A stretch of DNA of 64,000 nt from DATFUL01 sp041499035 (GCA_041499035.1 JBGQJK010000002.1:1-64000), one strand, 5' to 3'; counted from the first letter of the stretch, positions 1 through 8,734 are shown. Numbers and translations: made by a program. The notes: generated by a model from the sequence alone, not told the origin.

Positions 1-207
1 AAAAACAATATGCTGCACCCCGTTTTGGTCTAGAATCACCTCCTGACCGTCATCACTACTTTTATTTAGTCTTCCACAATTACCACACGGCCAACCAACG
101 TCCCAAAGATCAAACTCTCCCTTACTAATAACACCTAAAACATCATAGCAATCACTACAATGAAGATACTGCTCATTTTTTTTGGAAGTAACAATCATCC
201 TTTCCAT
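1..207 (-). CDS. Small zinc-ribbon-like protein, 3' end outside the window
   Basis: An open frame of 69 codons runs off the left edge without a stop. It shows two CxxC pairs (C17/C20 and C41/C44 counted from the ATG at 207), a spacing typical of a small zinc ribbon. The start is supported by a TATACT box exactly six bases upstream, an arrangement repeated before many genes here. A second ATG lies three codons in. The family is not recognised and the function is unknown; zinc binding is inferred from the cysteines only. Confidence 0.55.
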   Translation of the reverse strand, partial: MERMIVTSKKNEQYLHCSDCYDVLGVISKGEFDLWDVGWPCGNCGRLNKSSDDGQEVILDQNGVQHIVF

Positions 208-213
208 GCCCGA

Positions 214-219
214 AGTATA
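214..219 (-). promoter_or_regulatory. -10 box (TATACT) six bases before the ATG at 207
   Basis: TATACT on the minus strand, followed by six bases and then ATG. With the usual spacing of about 7 bases from -10 to transcription start, the mRNA would begin at the start codon, so a leaderless transcript is inferred. Confidence 0.5.
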
Positions 220-299
220 CCAAAAGTTCTTTCGTGTATGTCAGTTTGTCAAAAACTGAAGCTAGCTCCACCTGATGGACAGTATCAGCACCTGTTTTA

Positions 300-896
300 C
301 TAAAATGAGCCGGTGTTAACTTTTCCCCCACGCTGGTAGTTTGCAAATATTACTCCGCTCGGAGAAATTTTAGTGTCCATCAATTTAAATGCCGCGGGAA
401 TAGCTCCCTCAGCAAACAGGCGTTTGCCCTTTCCAAGAGTTATTGGGAAAATTTTTAGCCAGAGCTCATCAATTAAATCACTTTTAAGAAGTGTTTGAAT
501 TAAATTTCCGCTGCCGTAAACTTGCAAATCTGGACCATCTTGTTGTTTAAGTTTTTTTAATTCTTCAACTACGTTGTTATTTATGAACACAGAGTTGCTC
601 CATTCGTGTTTTTTAAGAGAATTTGAAACAACATACTTTGTAGTATCGTTAACCCCTGGCCACTTGTCTTCATGCTGGGGCCAATATGAAGCAAAAATTT
701 CAAACGTTTTTCTGCCAAGAAGTAGGCTGAAAGGCTGCTTCATCTGCTCGACCATGACTTTTCCCGAAAAATCATCAAAATAAGGAGCGGTCCACCCGCC
801 GTATTTAAAACCACCCGAGGTATCTTCTTTGGGTCCACCAGGAGCTTGCATAACACCATCAAGGGTAAGGAACTCGAGAACTATAATTTTTCTCAT
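300..896 (-). CDS. Dihydrofolate reductase family protein (RibD C-terminal-like)
   Basis: The 198-residue product has the RibD-C/DHFR-like fold signatures: an N-terminal strand with LTLDGVMQAPGG, a central GRKTFE segment near residue 61, and a C-terminal VYGSGNLIQTLL-x-DLIDELWL-x-FP-LG-GKRLF block. Members of this family (yyaP/yqjI type) are NADPH-binding reductases of mostly unknown substrate; true folate or riboflavin activity is not implied. It is a single gene with its own start ATG at 896, preceded by a tandem repeat. Family is fairly sure, substrate unknown. Confidence 0.85.
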   Translation of the reverse strand: MRKIIVLEFLTLDGVMQAPGGPKEDTSGGFKYGGWTAPYFDDFSGKVMVEQMKQPFSLLLGRKTFEIFASYWPQHEDKWPGVNDTTKYVVSNSLKKHEWSNSVFINNNVVEELKKLKQQDGPDLQVYGSGNLIQTLLKSDLIDELWLKIFPITLGKGKRLFAEGAIPAAFKLMDTKISPSGVIFANYQRGGKVNTGSF

Positions 897-901
897 AATT
901 T

Positions 902-941
902 ATTTCAAGCTTTGCTTATAAATTTCAAGCTTTGCTTATAA
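902..941. repeat. Two tandem copies of a 20-bp unit
   Basis: ATTTCAAGCTTTGCTTATAA occurs twice back to back immediately upstream of the DHFR-like gene. Each copy contains the short palindrome AAGC-TTT-GCTT. Near-identical CAAGCTnyGCTTAT motifs recur at 10202 and 27142. Confidence 0.85.
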
Positions 942-965
942 GTTATTTAATACCTGACCAGACTT

Positions 966-1418
966 CTAGAAGTCTGTAATAATAATCTTTTTCATTTCCA
1001 TCAAGTGACTGAAAGCTTTTGGGAGTTTCATCAGTTCATTAATTTTTTCAGGTACAATTTGCCAACTTAAGCCATACTTATCTTTGCACCAACCACATTG
1101 TTCGGACTCCGGCACAGCAGATAGTTTCTCCCAATAATAGTCAATCTCAGATTGATTTTTGCAAGGAACAGAAAGTGATATTGATTCGTTGAATTTAAAT
1201 TCAGCCCCTGCATTTATAGCAACAAACCTGTTACCCATAAGTTCAAATTCGATTGTTAATTCTTTACCTGCCAGATTCTTTTGAAAATTAGCTAAGCCTT
1301 CATGGGGATAATATGCGGTTTCTATAACTTTACTATTGGGAAATACAGAAAGATAGAACTCCACAGCCTCTTTAGCGTTACCATTAAACCAGAGATTTGG
1401 TGTAATGTCCTTACTCAT
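966..1418 (-). CDS. VOC-family protein (PhnB/glyoxalase-like)
   Basis: This 150-residue protein resembles the PhnB/3-demethylubiquinone methyltransferase-like branch of the vicinal oxygen chelate superfamily: LWFNGNAKEAVEFYLSVFPNSKV near the N terminus, a central GNRFVAINAG strand and a C-terminal CGWCKDKYGLSWQIVP motif. Such proteins usually form dimers with a metal or small-ligand pocket; the substrate cannot be told from sequence. The ATG at 1418 has a TAATAT box five bases upstream. Monocistronic and probably accessory. Confidence 0.85.
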   Translation of the reverse strand: MSKDITPNLWFNGNAKEAVEFYLSVFPNSKVIETAYYPHEGLANFQKNLAGKELTIEFELMGNRFVAINAGAEFKFNESISLSVPCKNQSEIDYYWEKLSAVPESEQCGWCKDKYGLSWQIVPEKINELMKLPKAFSHLMEMKKIIITDF

Positions 1419-1470
1419 ACATTATATTAACAAAAAATAAAAATCTTGTCTGGTTTCTACTTTAGCCATG

Positions 1471-1542
1471 CTCCCCGGGCTGGATTCGGACCAGCGACCT
1501 TATTCTTAACAGGAATCCGCTCTACCGCTGAGCTACCGGGGA
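1471..1542 (-). tRNA. tRNA-Asn(GTT)
   Basis: The minus strand folds as a 72-nt tRNA: acceptor TCCCCGG/CCGGGGA, D arm AGCTCAGCGGTAGAGC, anticodon loop CTGTTAA (anticodon GTT) and T loop TCCGAAT. Discriminator is G. CCA is not encoded (CAT follows). The outermost anticodon-stem pair is mismatched. Confidence 0.95.
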
Positions 1543-1561
1543 ATATTCGGATCCGAAGCCA

Positions 1562-1567
1562 ATTATA
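1562..1567 (-). promoter_or_regulatory. -10 box (TATAAT) for tRNA-Asn
   Basis: A consensus TATAAT on the minus strand lies 19 bases upstream of the tRNA-Asn 5' end, back to back with the kbl promoter on the other strand. Confidence 0.5.
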
Positions 1568-1587
1568 CCAATTTTCGGGAAGTATTG

Positions 1588-1593
1588 TATAAT
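1588..1593 (+). promoter_or_regulatory. -10 box (TATAAT) six bases before kbl
   Basis: TATAAT, six bases, then the ATG at 1600. This supports starting kbl at 1600 rather than at an in-frame upstream codon that lies inside the promoter, and suggests a leaderless mRNA. Confidence 0.6.
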
Positions 1594-1599
1594 CGTTCC

Positions 1600-2772
1600 A
1601 TGGCTACTGATTGGATCAAAAAGCAGGTCGACGAGCTTAAGGAGCAACACCTCTATAACAATATACTGACTATCGAGAGCCCAATCGGGCCTGAGATCGT
1701 TATAAACGGCAAAAAAGTCCTCAATTTCTGCTCCAATAACTATCTTGGACTGGCAAATAGCCCCAAGCTCAAAGAAGCTGCCAAAAAAGCCATTGACGAA
1801 TTTGGCATTGGCCCTGCCGCAGTTAGAACCATCGCAGGCACAACCAGTCTTCACAAAAAACTTGAGAAAAAGTTGGCCGAATTCAAAAAAGCCGAAGCAG
1901 TAATTACTTTCCAGAGCGGGTTTAGTGCAAACCTGGCTGTTATCCCCGCCTTAGTAGGTGAGGGGGATTTGATTTTTTCGGATGAACTCAATCATGCCAG
2001 TATTATTGACGGCTGCAGACTAACCAAAGCGGAGGTTGTCAGATACACACACATCGACCCTGCCGACCTTGAAAAAAAATTAAAGGCTGCGCCTAAGGAA
2101 GGCAGAAAATTGGTTATAACCGACGGGGTTTTCAGTATGGACGGGGATATTGCCCCACTCGACAAAATATACAAAGTGGCAAATAAATATGGTGCGATGT
2201 TGATGGTTGACGATGCTCACGGTGAAGGGGTATTGGGCGAGGCCGGCCGCGGAATAGTCGACCACTTCAAGCTTCACGGCAAAGTGGATGTAGAGGTCGG
2301 AACGATGAGTAAAGCTTTTGGTGTTGTCGGAGGCCTGGCAGCCGGCAAGTTTGAACTGATTGAGTGGCTCTCCCAAAGAGGTAGGCCTTTCCTTTTTAGT
2401 AGCGCGATGACAATCCCGGATGTCGGCGCCTGTTTGGCCGCAGTTGAGCTTTTGGAAAATTCGGGAGAGCTGGTCAAAAAGCTTTGGAGCAATGCGGACT
2501 ATTTGCGATCGGGCTTAAAGAAACTAGGCTTTGACACGGGAACCAGTGTTTCCCCAATTATTCCTATGATGTTGGGGGAAGCCAAACTGGCACAGGACAT
2601 GAGTAAAGCTTTGTTTGGCGAGGGTCTCTTCGCCAAAGCAATTGCATACCCAACAGTGCCTCAAGGCAAAGCAAGAATCAGGATAATGAATTCGGCCGGA
2701 CACTCTAAAGAGCATCTGGATCAAGCTCTAAAGATTTTCGAAAAAGTCGGAAAAGAACTAAAAGTAATTTAA
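1600..2772 (+). CDS. kbl: Glycine C-acetyltransferase (2-amino-3-ketobutyrate CoA ligase)
   Basis: A 390-residue alpha-oxoamine synthase, fold-type I PLP enzyme, normal length for Kbl. Visible signatures are FCSNNYLGLA, VDDAHGEG (D204/D205, H207, for PLP contact) and GTMSKAFG with the Schiff-base lysine at K238. The expected reaction is 2-amino-3-oxobutanoate + CoA to glycine + acetyl-CoA, the second step of threonine breakdown. It is followed without a gap by an SDR-type threonine dehydrogenase-like gene, which favours Kbl over the related BioF or ALA synthase. A cytosolic dimer is expected from the family. Confidence 0.88.
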   Translation: MATDWIKKQVDELKEQHLYNNILTIESPIGPEIVINGKKVLNFCSNNYLGLANSPKLKEAAKKAIDEFGIGPAAVRTIAGTTSLHKKLEKKLAEFKKAEAVITFQSGFSANLAVIPALVGEGDLIFSDELNHASIIDGCRLTKAEVVRYTHIDPADLEKKLKAAPKEGRKLVITDGVFSMDGDIAPLDKIYKVANKYGAMLMVDDAHGEGVLGEAGRGIVDHFKLHGKVDVEVGTMSKAFGVVGGLAAGKFELIEWLSQRGRPFLFSSAMTIPDVGACLAAVELLENSGELVKKLWSNADYLRSGLKKLGFDTGTSVSPIIPMMLGEAKLAQDMSKALFGEGLFAKAIAYPTVPQGKARIRIMNSAGHSKEHLDQALKIFEKVGKELKVI

Positions 2773-3777
2773 ATGTACGCCCTCATAACCGGAATCTCAG
2801 GCGAAGTAGGACACGGACTAATCAAGAAACTTCACTCGCAAAGCTACAAAGTTATTGCTGCCGACATCAAGGAGCCGGAGAAAAGTATTGCCGGATTAAT
2901 TGATAAATTTTATGTCTGTGATATCTCCGATAAAACCGGTGTTGAGCAGATTTTTGAAGAACAGAATTTTGATATCGTCTTCCATCTGGCCTCAATTCTT
3001 TCAACCGGGGGAGAAAAAAATCCCGAACTGGCGGCCAAAGTAAACATCGAAGGAACCCTAAATTTACTTGAAGCGGCCACAAACCAGTCATTGAAGAGCC
3101 AAAAAGCAATTAAATTTATCTTCCCAAGCTCAATCGCAGCTTACGGATTACCGAACTTAGAGGTAAAGGCGAAGAACGAAAAAATCAAAGAGGATCAGTT
3201 CCTAAATCCGATAACTATTTACGGAATTTCAAAGTTAGCTTGCGAGAATTTAGGAAATTATTTCTCCAAAAACTATAAATTACTGGGCGAAATTGATAGA
3301 GGTAGTTTAATAGATTTTAGATGTGTACGGTTTCCCGGCCTCCTATCCCCCGACACGGTCCCGAGCGGCGGGACCAGTGATTACGGACCGGAAATGGTAC
3401 ACGCGGCAGCCCAGGGAAAAAGTTACGAATGCTTTGTCAGGGCGGAAAGCACAATTCCTTTTATGGCCATGGCAGATGCCGCCGAAGTTTTGACACAACT
3501 ATCCGAAGCACCGAAGGAAAATCTAAAAAGTTTTGTTTACAACGTTCACGGATTCAGCGTCAGCGCGTCCGATATTTACGAAATGACAAAAAAGTTCTTT
3601 CCAAACTTCGAAATGAGTTACAAAATTAATAAGGAAAGGCAAAGAATAGTTGATACCTGGCCGGAAGACGTGGATGATACAAATGCAAAACAGGATTGGG
3701 GCTGGGAACCGAAATATAACTTTGAAAAAACTTTCTCGGAATACTTAATCCCAAAAATAAAAGAAAGATACCGCTAG
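2773..3777 (+). CDS. NAD-dependent epimerase/dehydratase, probable SDR-type L-threonine 3-dehydrogenase
   Basis: A 334-residue extended SDR: glycine-rich nucleotide loop GISGEVGHG (residues 7-15), catalytic Tyr150-x3-Lys154 in YGISK, and the FPGLLSPDTVPSGGTSDY segment typical of SDR threonine dehydrogenases. The expected reaction is L-threonine + NAD+ to 2-amino-3-oxobutanoate, feeding the adjacent Kbl. The ATG follows the kbl stop directly, so the two are surely cotranscribed. The 3' end overlaps rpoD, on the other strand, by four bases. Another UDP-sugar epimerase is possible, but the kbl context argues against it. Confidence 0.8.
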   Translation: MYALITGISGEVGHGLIKKLHSQSYKVIAADIKEPEKSIAGLIDKFYVCDISDKTGVEQIFEEQNFDIVFHLASILSTGGEKNPELAAKVNIEGTLNLLEAATNQSLKSQKAIKFIFPSSIAAYGLPNLEVKAKNEKIKEDQFLNPITIYGISKLACENLGNYFSKNYKLLGEIDRGSLIDFRCVRFPGLLSPDTVPSGGTSDYGPEMVHAAAQGKSYECFVRAESTIPFMAMADAAEVLTQLSEAPKENLKSFVYNVHGFSVSASDIYEMTKKFFPNFEMSYKINKERQRIVDTWPEDVDDTNAKQDWGWEPKYNFEKTFSEYLIPKIKERYR

Positions 3778-4853
3778 TCCAAATAATCCTGAAGCTTCTT
3801 ACGCCGTGAAGGGTGTTTAAGTTTCCTAAGAGCTTTAGCCTCGATTTGGCGGATGCGCTCTCTAGTTACTCCAAAGACTTTACCCACTTCCTCAAGAGTC
3901 ATGGCCTTACTGGCTTCCAAACCAAATCTTAGCTTAAGTACTTTGGCTTCGCGTTCAGAGAGTGTTCCCAAAACTTCTTCCAAATGATCTTTAAGAAGCT
4001 GTTTGCTAGCTTGGTCCACCGGCGAAAGGGTCTGTTCATCTGGAATAAAATCCCCGAGGAAACTTTCCTGGTCTTCTCCAACCGGGGCCTCCAAAGATGT
4101 TGTCTCCTGTGCGATTTTGAAAATCTCGCGGACCCTATCGCCATCCAGCTCCAACTCTTCTCCAATTTCCTCCGGAGTCGGCTCGCGACCCAACTCCTGC
4201 ATTAGACGACGAGAAGTTCTATAAAGCTTATTAATTGTTTCCACCATGTGGACCGGAATACGTATGGTACGGGCCTGATCAGCAATTGCCCGTGTAATTG
4301 CCTGCCTGATCCACCAAGTCGCATAGGTTGAGAATTTATAGCCCTTTCGCCAATCGTATTTTTCTACGGCACGGATAAGGCCCTGATTGCCTTCCTGAAT
4401 AAGGTCAAGAAGCGAAAGGCCACGGCCTATATATTTTTTGGCAATCGAAACAACCAGCCGCAAGTTGCTTTCTGTTAGTTTATCTTTGGCTCTTTTATCG
4501 GCTTTTTCGTACCTTTTGGCCAGCTCAATTTCATCTTCGGCCAATAGGAGCGGAACACGCCCAATTTCCCTCAAATATTGACGGACCGGGTCGGTGGACT
4601 CAATTCCTTCCAATTTGGTAAGAAGTTCGATTTCACGGTCAAGTTTTTCCTTGGCCTTTTCATCGCTCTCAATTTCCCCCGGAGTAACGGATTCAAACAC
4701 GTCAATGCCTTCCGCGAGAAGTTTTTCGTAAAGCTCGTCAAGCTCCACTACACGCTCTTCTGCATCGGGAAAAACCTCCATGATCTCCTCCTGGGTCAAA
4801 AACCCCTGTTCGCGGCCTTTTTTAATTAGTTCTAGTACAGGCTTTCGTATCAT
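3774..4853 (-). CDS. rpoD: Primary RNA polymerase sigma factor (sigma-70)
   Basis: 359 residues, a compact housekeeping sigma factor. An N-terminal region 1.1-like helical segment (residues 1-55) is followed by region 1.2 (STDPVRQYLREIG), region 2 (NLRLVVSIAKKYIGRGLSLLDLIQEGN, then YKFSTYATWWIRQAI, which binds the -10 element), region 3, and region 4 ending with the helix-turn-helix EEVGKVFGVTRERIRQIEAKALRKL. It begins six bases after the dnaG stop, reproducing the dnaG-rpoD pair of the macromolecular synthesis operon without rpsU. Its presence fits the many -10/-35 boxes seen here. Confidence 0.97.
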   Translation of the reverse strand: MIRKPVLELIKKGREQGFLTQEEIMEVFPDAEERVVELDELYEKLLAEGIDVFESVTPGEIESDEKAKEKLDREIELLTKLEGIESTDPVRQYLREIGRVPLLLAEDEIELAKRYEKADKRAKDKLTESNLRLVVSIAKKYIGRGLSLLDLIQEGNQGLIRAVEKYDWRKGYKFSTYATWWIRQAITRAIADQARTIRIPVHMVETINKLYRTSRRLMQELGREPTPEEIGEELELDGDRVREIFKIAQETTSLEAPVGEDQESFLGDFIPDEQTLSPVDQASKQLLKDHLEEVLGTLSEREAKVLKLRFGLEASKAMTLEEVGKVFGVTRERIRQIEAKALRKLKHPSRRKKLQDYLD

Positions 4854-4859
4854 ATTTAG

Positions 4860-6659
4860 TTAACTCTCACCAAAAATTATACCGCTATCAGTAGCGGCAC
4901 CTAAAGAAGCAAGGACTTTGGTGAGTTTATTATATTCATTTTGAGCTTTAAGAAGCTTATCTTTATCACCACTCTTCTCAAACTTCTTCATCTCACGAGT
5001 CAGAAGTTCGTGATTATCCTTGATTCCTAGTATTGTAAGCCTTTTTTTGACCAAATCAAGCTCCTTTTTCAATTTTTCGGGTTTGTTTAACAAATCTAAG
5101 TTTTCAGAAAATACCGTCTTTGCAAAACCGTCAAATAGCTCTTTGGGTAACGACTCTCCAAAAGTGTGTACATCAAATTTTTTGTTAGTCTTTAAAAAAC
5201 CTTTAAGTTCATCCAAAACACGAACTTTTAATGGATCCTGAACTAGTTTTGATACTTCAGGGCTGGTTAAAATTACTGGATCCAATTGAAAACCAAGCGT
5301 TAGAAGCGTACCTTCCAAAAGGTCTCGAAGCCCTAACGTAGTAGTGGGTTTTCGCATTGGAAGATCAGACGACTTGGAGGAAACCCCAGTTTTTGAGATT
5401 TGTTCAGTAACAGCCTCTAGCGGAACTTCAAGTTTTTCGGCAACAAGATTTGCGTAGTGTGCCTGAACAATTTTATCTTCTATTTCCCCAAGGATCGGCG
5501 TTAGTTCTTTGGAAATCTTGGCTTTACCCTCCCCTGTTTCTAACTTAAATCTGCTCATTACTGAATCAATTAAGTAATCCCAAACACCTTCGGCATGAAT
5601 AAGATCATTTTTATAGGATTCAATGTCTCCGCGGGCAGCCTCGTCAGGGTCCTTGAACTTACTTATTTTTGCAACTTTTACCTCAACTCCGGAGTTTTCC
5701 GCGACCGCAATTCCACGTCTTGCGGCAGCGTCTCCGGCAAAATCCGAGTCAAGAGCGAGTATGAATTTCGGGGCAAAACGGCTTAAGAGACGAACCTGTT
5801 CCTCCGTCAAGGCCGAACCTTTAATGGCAACAATATTTTTGATTCCGGCTTGGTAAGAAGAAATCAAATCCAGTTCACCCTCAACAACAATTGCCACCTT
5901 CTTCTTTTTAATTAATGGGCGGGTTATATTAAGCCCAAAAAGAACGCTGCTTTTGTGGTAAATCGGAGTCTCTGGAGAATTTATATATTTACCGGTTTCG
6001 CGCTTATCCCAAGGTAGAATCCGTCCGGCAAAGCCGATAGGGTTATTCCTGTGATCAAAAAGAGGAAAAATCACCCGCCCCCCGAATCTGTCATAAATGT
6101 TCGGGCCCCGGACAATTCCAATTCCTGCGGTTTCGAGGTCTTTGGGACTAAACTTTTTCTTATCGACTAAAAATTTTTTAAGTAAAAGCGGATTATCGGG
6201 AGAATATCCTAATTGAAACTCTTTAATTGAATCTATTTTGAGTCCTCTATCTTTTTGCAAGTACTCCAGTGCCCTCTTACCCAATGGGTGTGTTAGAAGC
6301 AGATAGTTATAAAACCTGAGCGCCTGAGAGTGGATTTCAATTAACTTTTCTTTCTCCGATGTCTGGCCAAAATTCCCCCTGACAAGTTTCACCCCTGCAC
6401 GGTCCGCCAGATATTTTAGTGCTTCCGGAAATTCCATTCCCTCATATTTTTCTAAAAACGAATATACGTCTCCGGCCTCGGAACAACCAAAACATTTAAA
6501 AATCTGCAGCTCCGGTGAAACCATAAAAGAGGCGGTTTTTTCTCCGTGGAAAGGGCAGTTTGCTTTATAATTCCGTCCGGCCTTTTTAAGTTCGATCCTC
6601 TCTCCTATAATCGAAACAATATCAGTTTTACTTTTTACTTCCTGCACCTGATCGTTCAT
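4860..6659 (-). CDS. dnaG: DNA primase
   Basis: 599 residues. The N-terminal CHC2 zinc finger has C35, H38, C56 and C59; the central part has the DnaG catalytic core and a Toprim domain with VVEGELD and ALDSDFAGD acidic motifs; the C-terminal region (after about 430) is a variable helicase-binding-like segment, weakly conserved. It makes RNA primers for replication. It lies upstream of rpoD in the same operon. The ATG at 6659 is the only reasonable start. Confidence 0.97.
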   Translation of the reverse strand: MNDQVQEVKSKTDIVSIIGERIELKKAGRNYKANCPFHGEKTASFMVSPELQIFKCFGCSEAGDVYSFLEKYEGMEFPEALKYLADRAGVKLVRGNFGQTSEKEKLIEIHSQALRFYNYLLLTHPLGKRALEYLQKDRGLKIDSIKEFQLGYSPDNPLLLKKFLVDKKKFSPKDLETAGIGIVRGPNIYDRFGGRVIFPLFDHRNNPIGFAGRILPWDKRETGKYINSPETPIYHKSSVLFGLNITRPLIKKKKVAIVVEGELDLISSYQAGIKNIVAIKGSALTEEQVRLLSRFAPKFILALDSDFAGDAAARRGIAVAENSGVEVKVAKISKFKDPDEAARGDIESYKNDLIHAEGVWDYLIDSVMSRFKLETGEGKAKISKELTPILGEIEDKIVQAHYANLVAEKLEVPLEAVTEQISKTGVSSKSSDLPMRKPTTTLGLRDLLEGTLLTLGFQLDPVILTSPEVSKLVQDPLKVRVLDELKGFLKTNKKFDVHTFGESLPKELFDGFAKTVFSENLDLLNKPEKLKKELDLVKKRLTILGIKDNHELLTREMKKFEKSGDKDKLLKAQNEYNKLTKVLASLGAATDSGIIFGES

Positions 6660-6724
6660 TTCAAATGTAGTTTACCATAGAAAGACCGAAGAAAACCTGA
6701 AGTAGTCCGCGCCTAATGTTGCCC

Positions 6725-6916
6725 CTAGTCTTTCCCCAAACCTGACTGAGTCCCTAGCTGTGGGGTCGGGGTTACAGCAGCAGGAAGGTCGACTTTAGTT
6801 TCCGCAGATTGCGTTTTGTTTAAACTCAAGTTGTAGCGCCCCGTCTCTCCGCCCCCGTGCGAAGTAGCAACGACTTTTGCTAGTTCAAGTAAATAATTTA
6901 TCCTGTCTGCCTTCAT
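6725..6916 (-). CDS. Small hypothetical protein, 63 residues
   Basis: A short protein with an N-terminal helix (NYLLELAKVVATSHGGG) and a Thr/Ser/Pro-rich tail. The ATG at 6916 is preferred because a strong promoter lies just upstream and the longer frame would start inside that promoter. No family is recognised. The 9-base leader has no Shine-Dalgarno sequence. Promoter quality suggests the gene is real. Confidence 0.55.
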   Translation of the reverse strand: MKADRINYLLELAKVVATSHGGGETGRYNLSLNKTQSAETKVDLPAAVTPTPQLGTQSGLGKD

Positions 6917-6925
6917 GACCTTAGT

Positions 6926-6954
6926 TATATACCAAATCGGGATGATATTGTCAA
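6926..6954 (-). promoter_or_regulatory. Sigma-70 promoter TTGACA-N17-TATATA
   Basis: On the minus strand TTGACA (6949-6954) and TATATA (6926-6931) are 17 bases apart; the ATG of the 63-residue gene follows nine bases later. Confidence 0.75.
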
Positions 6955-6969
6955 ACAACTGAACGAAAA

Positions 6970-7479
6970 CTACTTGAAAAATTTCTTTTTATCAATCCTC
7001 TTCCCCTTTAAAATCGCATCAACCATTTTTATCTCTTCTCCAATTCCGGCTATCAGATCATATTTTTCCGAGTCTTTTGCCGGAAGCCAAGCAAAATCAA
7101 TACTTTCCGAATTGAGTCTAATACTTCCCTTTTTTATCGGTGCATAAAAACTGAAAGCAATTACCGGAATGTTATCGGGCCTGATAAAGGTAAGGTCTAA
7201 AAGATAGTCAATTTTGCCTACCTCAACACCAACTTCTTCCATAATTTCCCTCCTCAAACTATCTTCCAGGGCAAAATACCAAACTTTATCTTTTTTGGTT
7301 GTGGGGGCTTTCTTTACATAGTCATCAATAGTCAGCCCCCCACCCGGTACTGTCCACTTCCCCGGCCAGACTTTTTTATCCAAACTTCTTTTGGTAATCA
7401 GATACCTGCTGTCTTTATAAATTATCGCTGTGGAGACAATTCTATGGAGCTCTCTGTTTTTAATCTGCCCATATTTCAT
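6970..7479 (-). CDS. Nudix hydrolase
   Basis: 169 residues. The Nudix box is present as REIMEEVGV, with the upstream glycine part (VPGGG) separated from it by an insertion of about 16 residues longer than usual. All residues of REUXEEXGU are intact, so nucleoside-diphosphate-linked hydrolase activity is likely; the substrate is unknown. It is the first of four Nudix-type genes within 3 kb on the same strand. Confidence 0.88.
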   Translation of the reverse strand: MKYGQIKNRELHRIVSTAIIYKDSRYLITKRSLDKKVWPGKWTVPGGGLTIDDYVKKAPTTKKDKVWYFALEDSLRREIMEEVGVEVGKIDYLLDLTFIRPDNIPVIAFSFYAPIKKGSIRLNSESIDFAWLPAKDSEKYDLIAGIGEEIKMVDAILKGKRIDKKKFFK

Positions 7480-7517
7480 AAAATAATTTTAACACTTTAC
7501 CCGAAGAAAAGGAGAAG

Positions 7518-8231
7518 TTATACCTCAAAATCCAAAATTAACGGGAGGTGGTCGGAAATTTCCAAATATGGAACCTCAAATTTTTTAACTTTAACCTCGG
7601 GGGAAATAAAGCAATAATCTGCAAAGTACTGTTTTCCAAAATACTGCTTATCCTTTTTTGTATGGTCAGCTAAATCATTCCTTGTTGTTCTAACTTTAAA
7701 ATCCTTGATTAGATTTTTATAGCCGGAGGCCTCAAAAACCTTTACGCTTTCTGTATCAGGCATTAGATTAAAATCACCCCCAATTATCTTTGGGCCAGTA
7801 AATTCATGAGCGAAGTCAATAATTTTTGCGGACTGTGTAAGCCGATCTTCCGAATCGAGTTTGTCACCTGGATATGCCATCCCCTGAAGATTTAAAACTG
7901 TCGTGCTTCCTAAATCAACCGCCTGAACAAAAGCAGGAACTTCCGTACCTCCAACACTCTCAAGAGCATCATAAAGAAGTAACTTCTTGTAATCTAATAC
8001 CAGAAGCTCCTTATTAACAAAAACTACTTGTGAGCTTTTAGAGTTTTTCAAACTATCATCAAAAGCAAAATATCCTCCAAAATTGTCTAATAGAAATTGT
8101 AATTTTTTGTATAAAGTGGGTGTAACTTCTGAAAGACAAAAAGTACTTGTGGCCGAAGATTGTTTTGAAATAAATTGAAGTAGCCCTCTCTCCACCTTTC
8201 CGCTCCAAGTATTTAGAAAAATAGCTCTCAT
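7518..8231 (-). CDS. Endonuclease/exonuclease/phosphatase (EEP) family protein
   Basis: 237 residues with the EEP superfamily landmarks: an N-terminal FLNTWSGKV strand, a SEV glutamate segment, the catalytic GGDFNLMPD motif and the C-terminal SDHLPL histidine motif. Members hydrolyse phosphodiesters in nucleic acids, lipids or small phosphates using Mg2+; which applies here is not visible. The start overlaps the stop of the upstream Nudix gene (ATGA), so the two are translationally coupled. No signal peptide is seen, so cytoplasmic. Confidence 0.82.
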   Translation of the reverse strand: MRAIFLNTWSGKVERGLLQFISKQSSATSTFCLSEVTPTLYKKLQFLLDNFGGYFAFDDSLKNSKSSQVVFVNKELLVLDYKKLLLYDALESVGGTEVPAFVQAVDLGSTTVLNLQGMAYPGDKLDSEDRLTQSAKIIDFAHEFTGPKIIGGDFNLMPDTESVKVFEASGYKNLIKDFKVRTTRNDLADHTKKDKQYFGKQYFADYCFISPEVKVKKFEVPYLEISDHLPLILDFEV

Positions 8232-8725
8232 TTCTTGTTTTGGATCAACTTTTTCGCCTCTTTTAAAAACGTCAGATCTCTTTTCTGAATAAAATGTCCT
8301 TGGTAATCTTCAGGTTTATCATTTTCGGTCTTCTTAATTGCTTCGTCCAAAGATAACCAGATAAGTCTAAAGCCTTCGTCTATCTCATCTTTTTCAAAAT
8401 CCGGATTTCCTTTAGACAATATCTCCCCGAAGTAACAATACGATGTTTGTTTCAAATTAAATTCGGATCGAAACTCAACGACTTTGCCTATTTCTTTGCC
8501 TACTTTGATAGTGCTTCCAACTTCTTCCTTTACCTCCCGTACCAAGGCCTGAATTTGACCCTCCCCCTGCTCAATTCCACCACCAGGAAGTTTGTGATAG
8601 TTATTTTTGGAAACAAAAAGAAGCGGAATCAAGTTCTCACTATCAAATAAAACCGCCCTCGAAGCCTCACGTGTTTTATGGTCTTTAGTAAAATCTTTAT
8701 CCTTTATTGTTTTTAAAAGCCTCAT
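8228..8725 (-). CDS. Nudix hydrolase
   Basis: 165 residues from the ATG at 8725. The Nudix box is canonical (GGGIEQGEGQ then REVKEEVGS). A longer in-frame start would lie inside the tRNA-Ser gene and is rejected. The ATG is only nine bases after the tRNA-Ser 3' end, so transcript processing by tRNA nucleases would leave an mRNA with an almost absent leader. Coupled to the downstream EEP gene by a 4-base overlap. Substrate unknown. Confidence 0.88.
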   Translation of the reverse strand: MRLLKTIKDKDFTKDHKTREASRAVLFDSENLIPLLFVSKNNYHKLPGGGIEQGEGQIQALVREVKEEVGSTIKVGKEIGKVVEFRSEFNLKQTSYCYFGEILSKGNPDFEKDEIDEGFRLIWLSLDEAIKKTENDKPEDYQGHFIQKRDLTFLKEAKKLIQNKK

Positions 8726-8734
8726 AAACGAATG

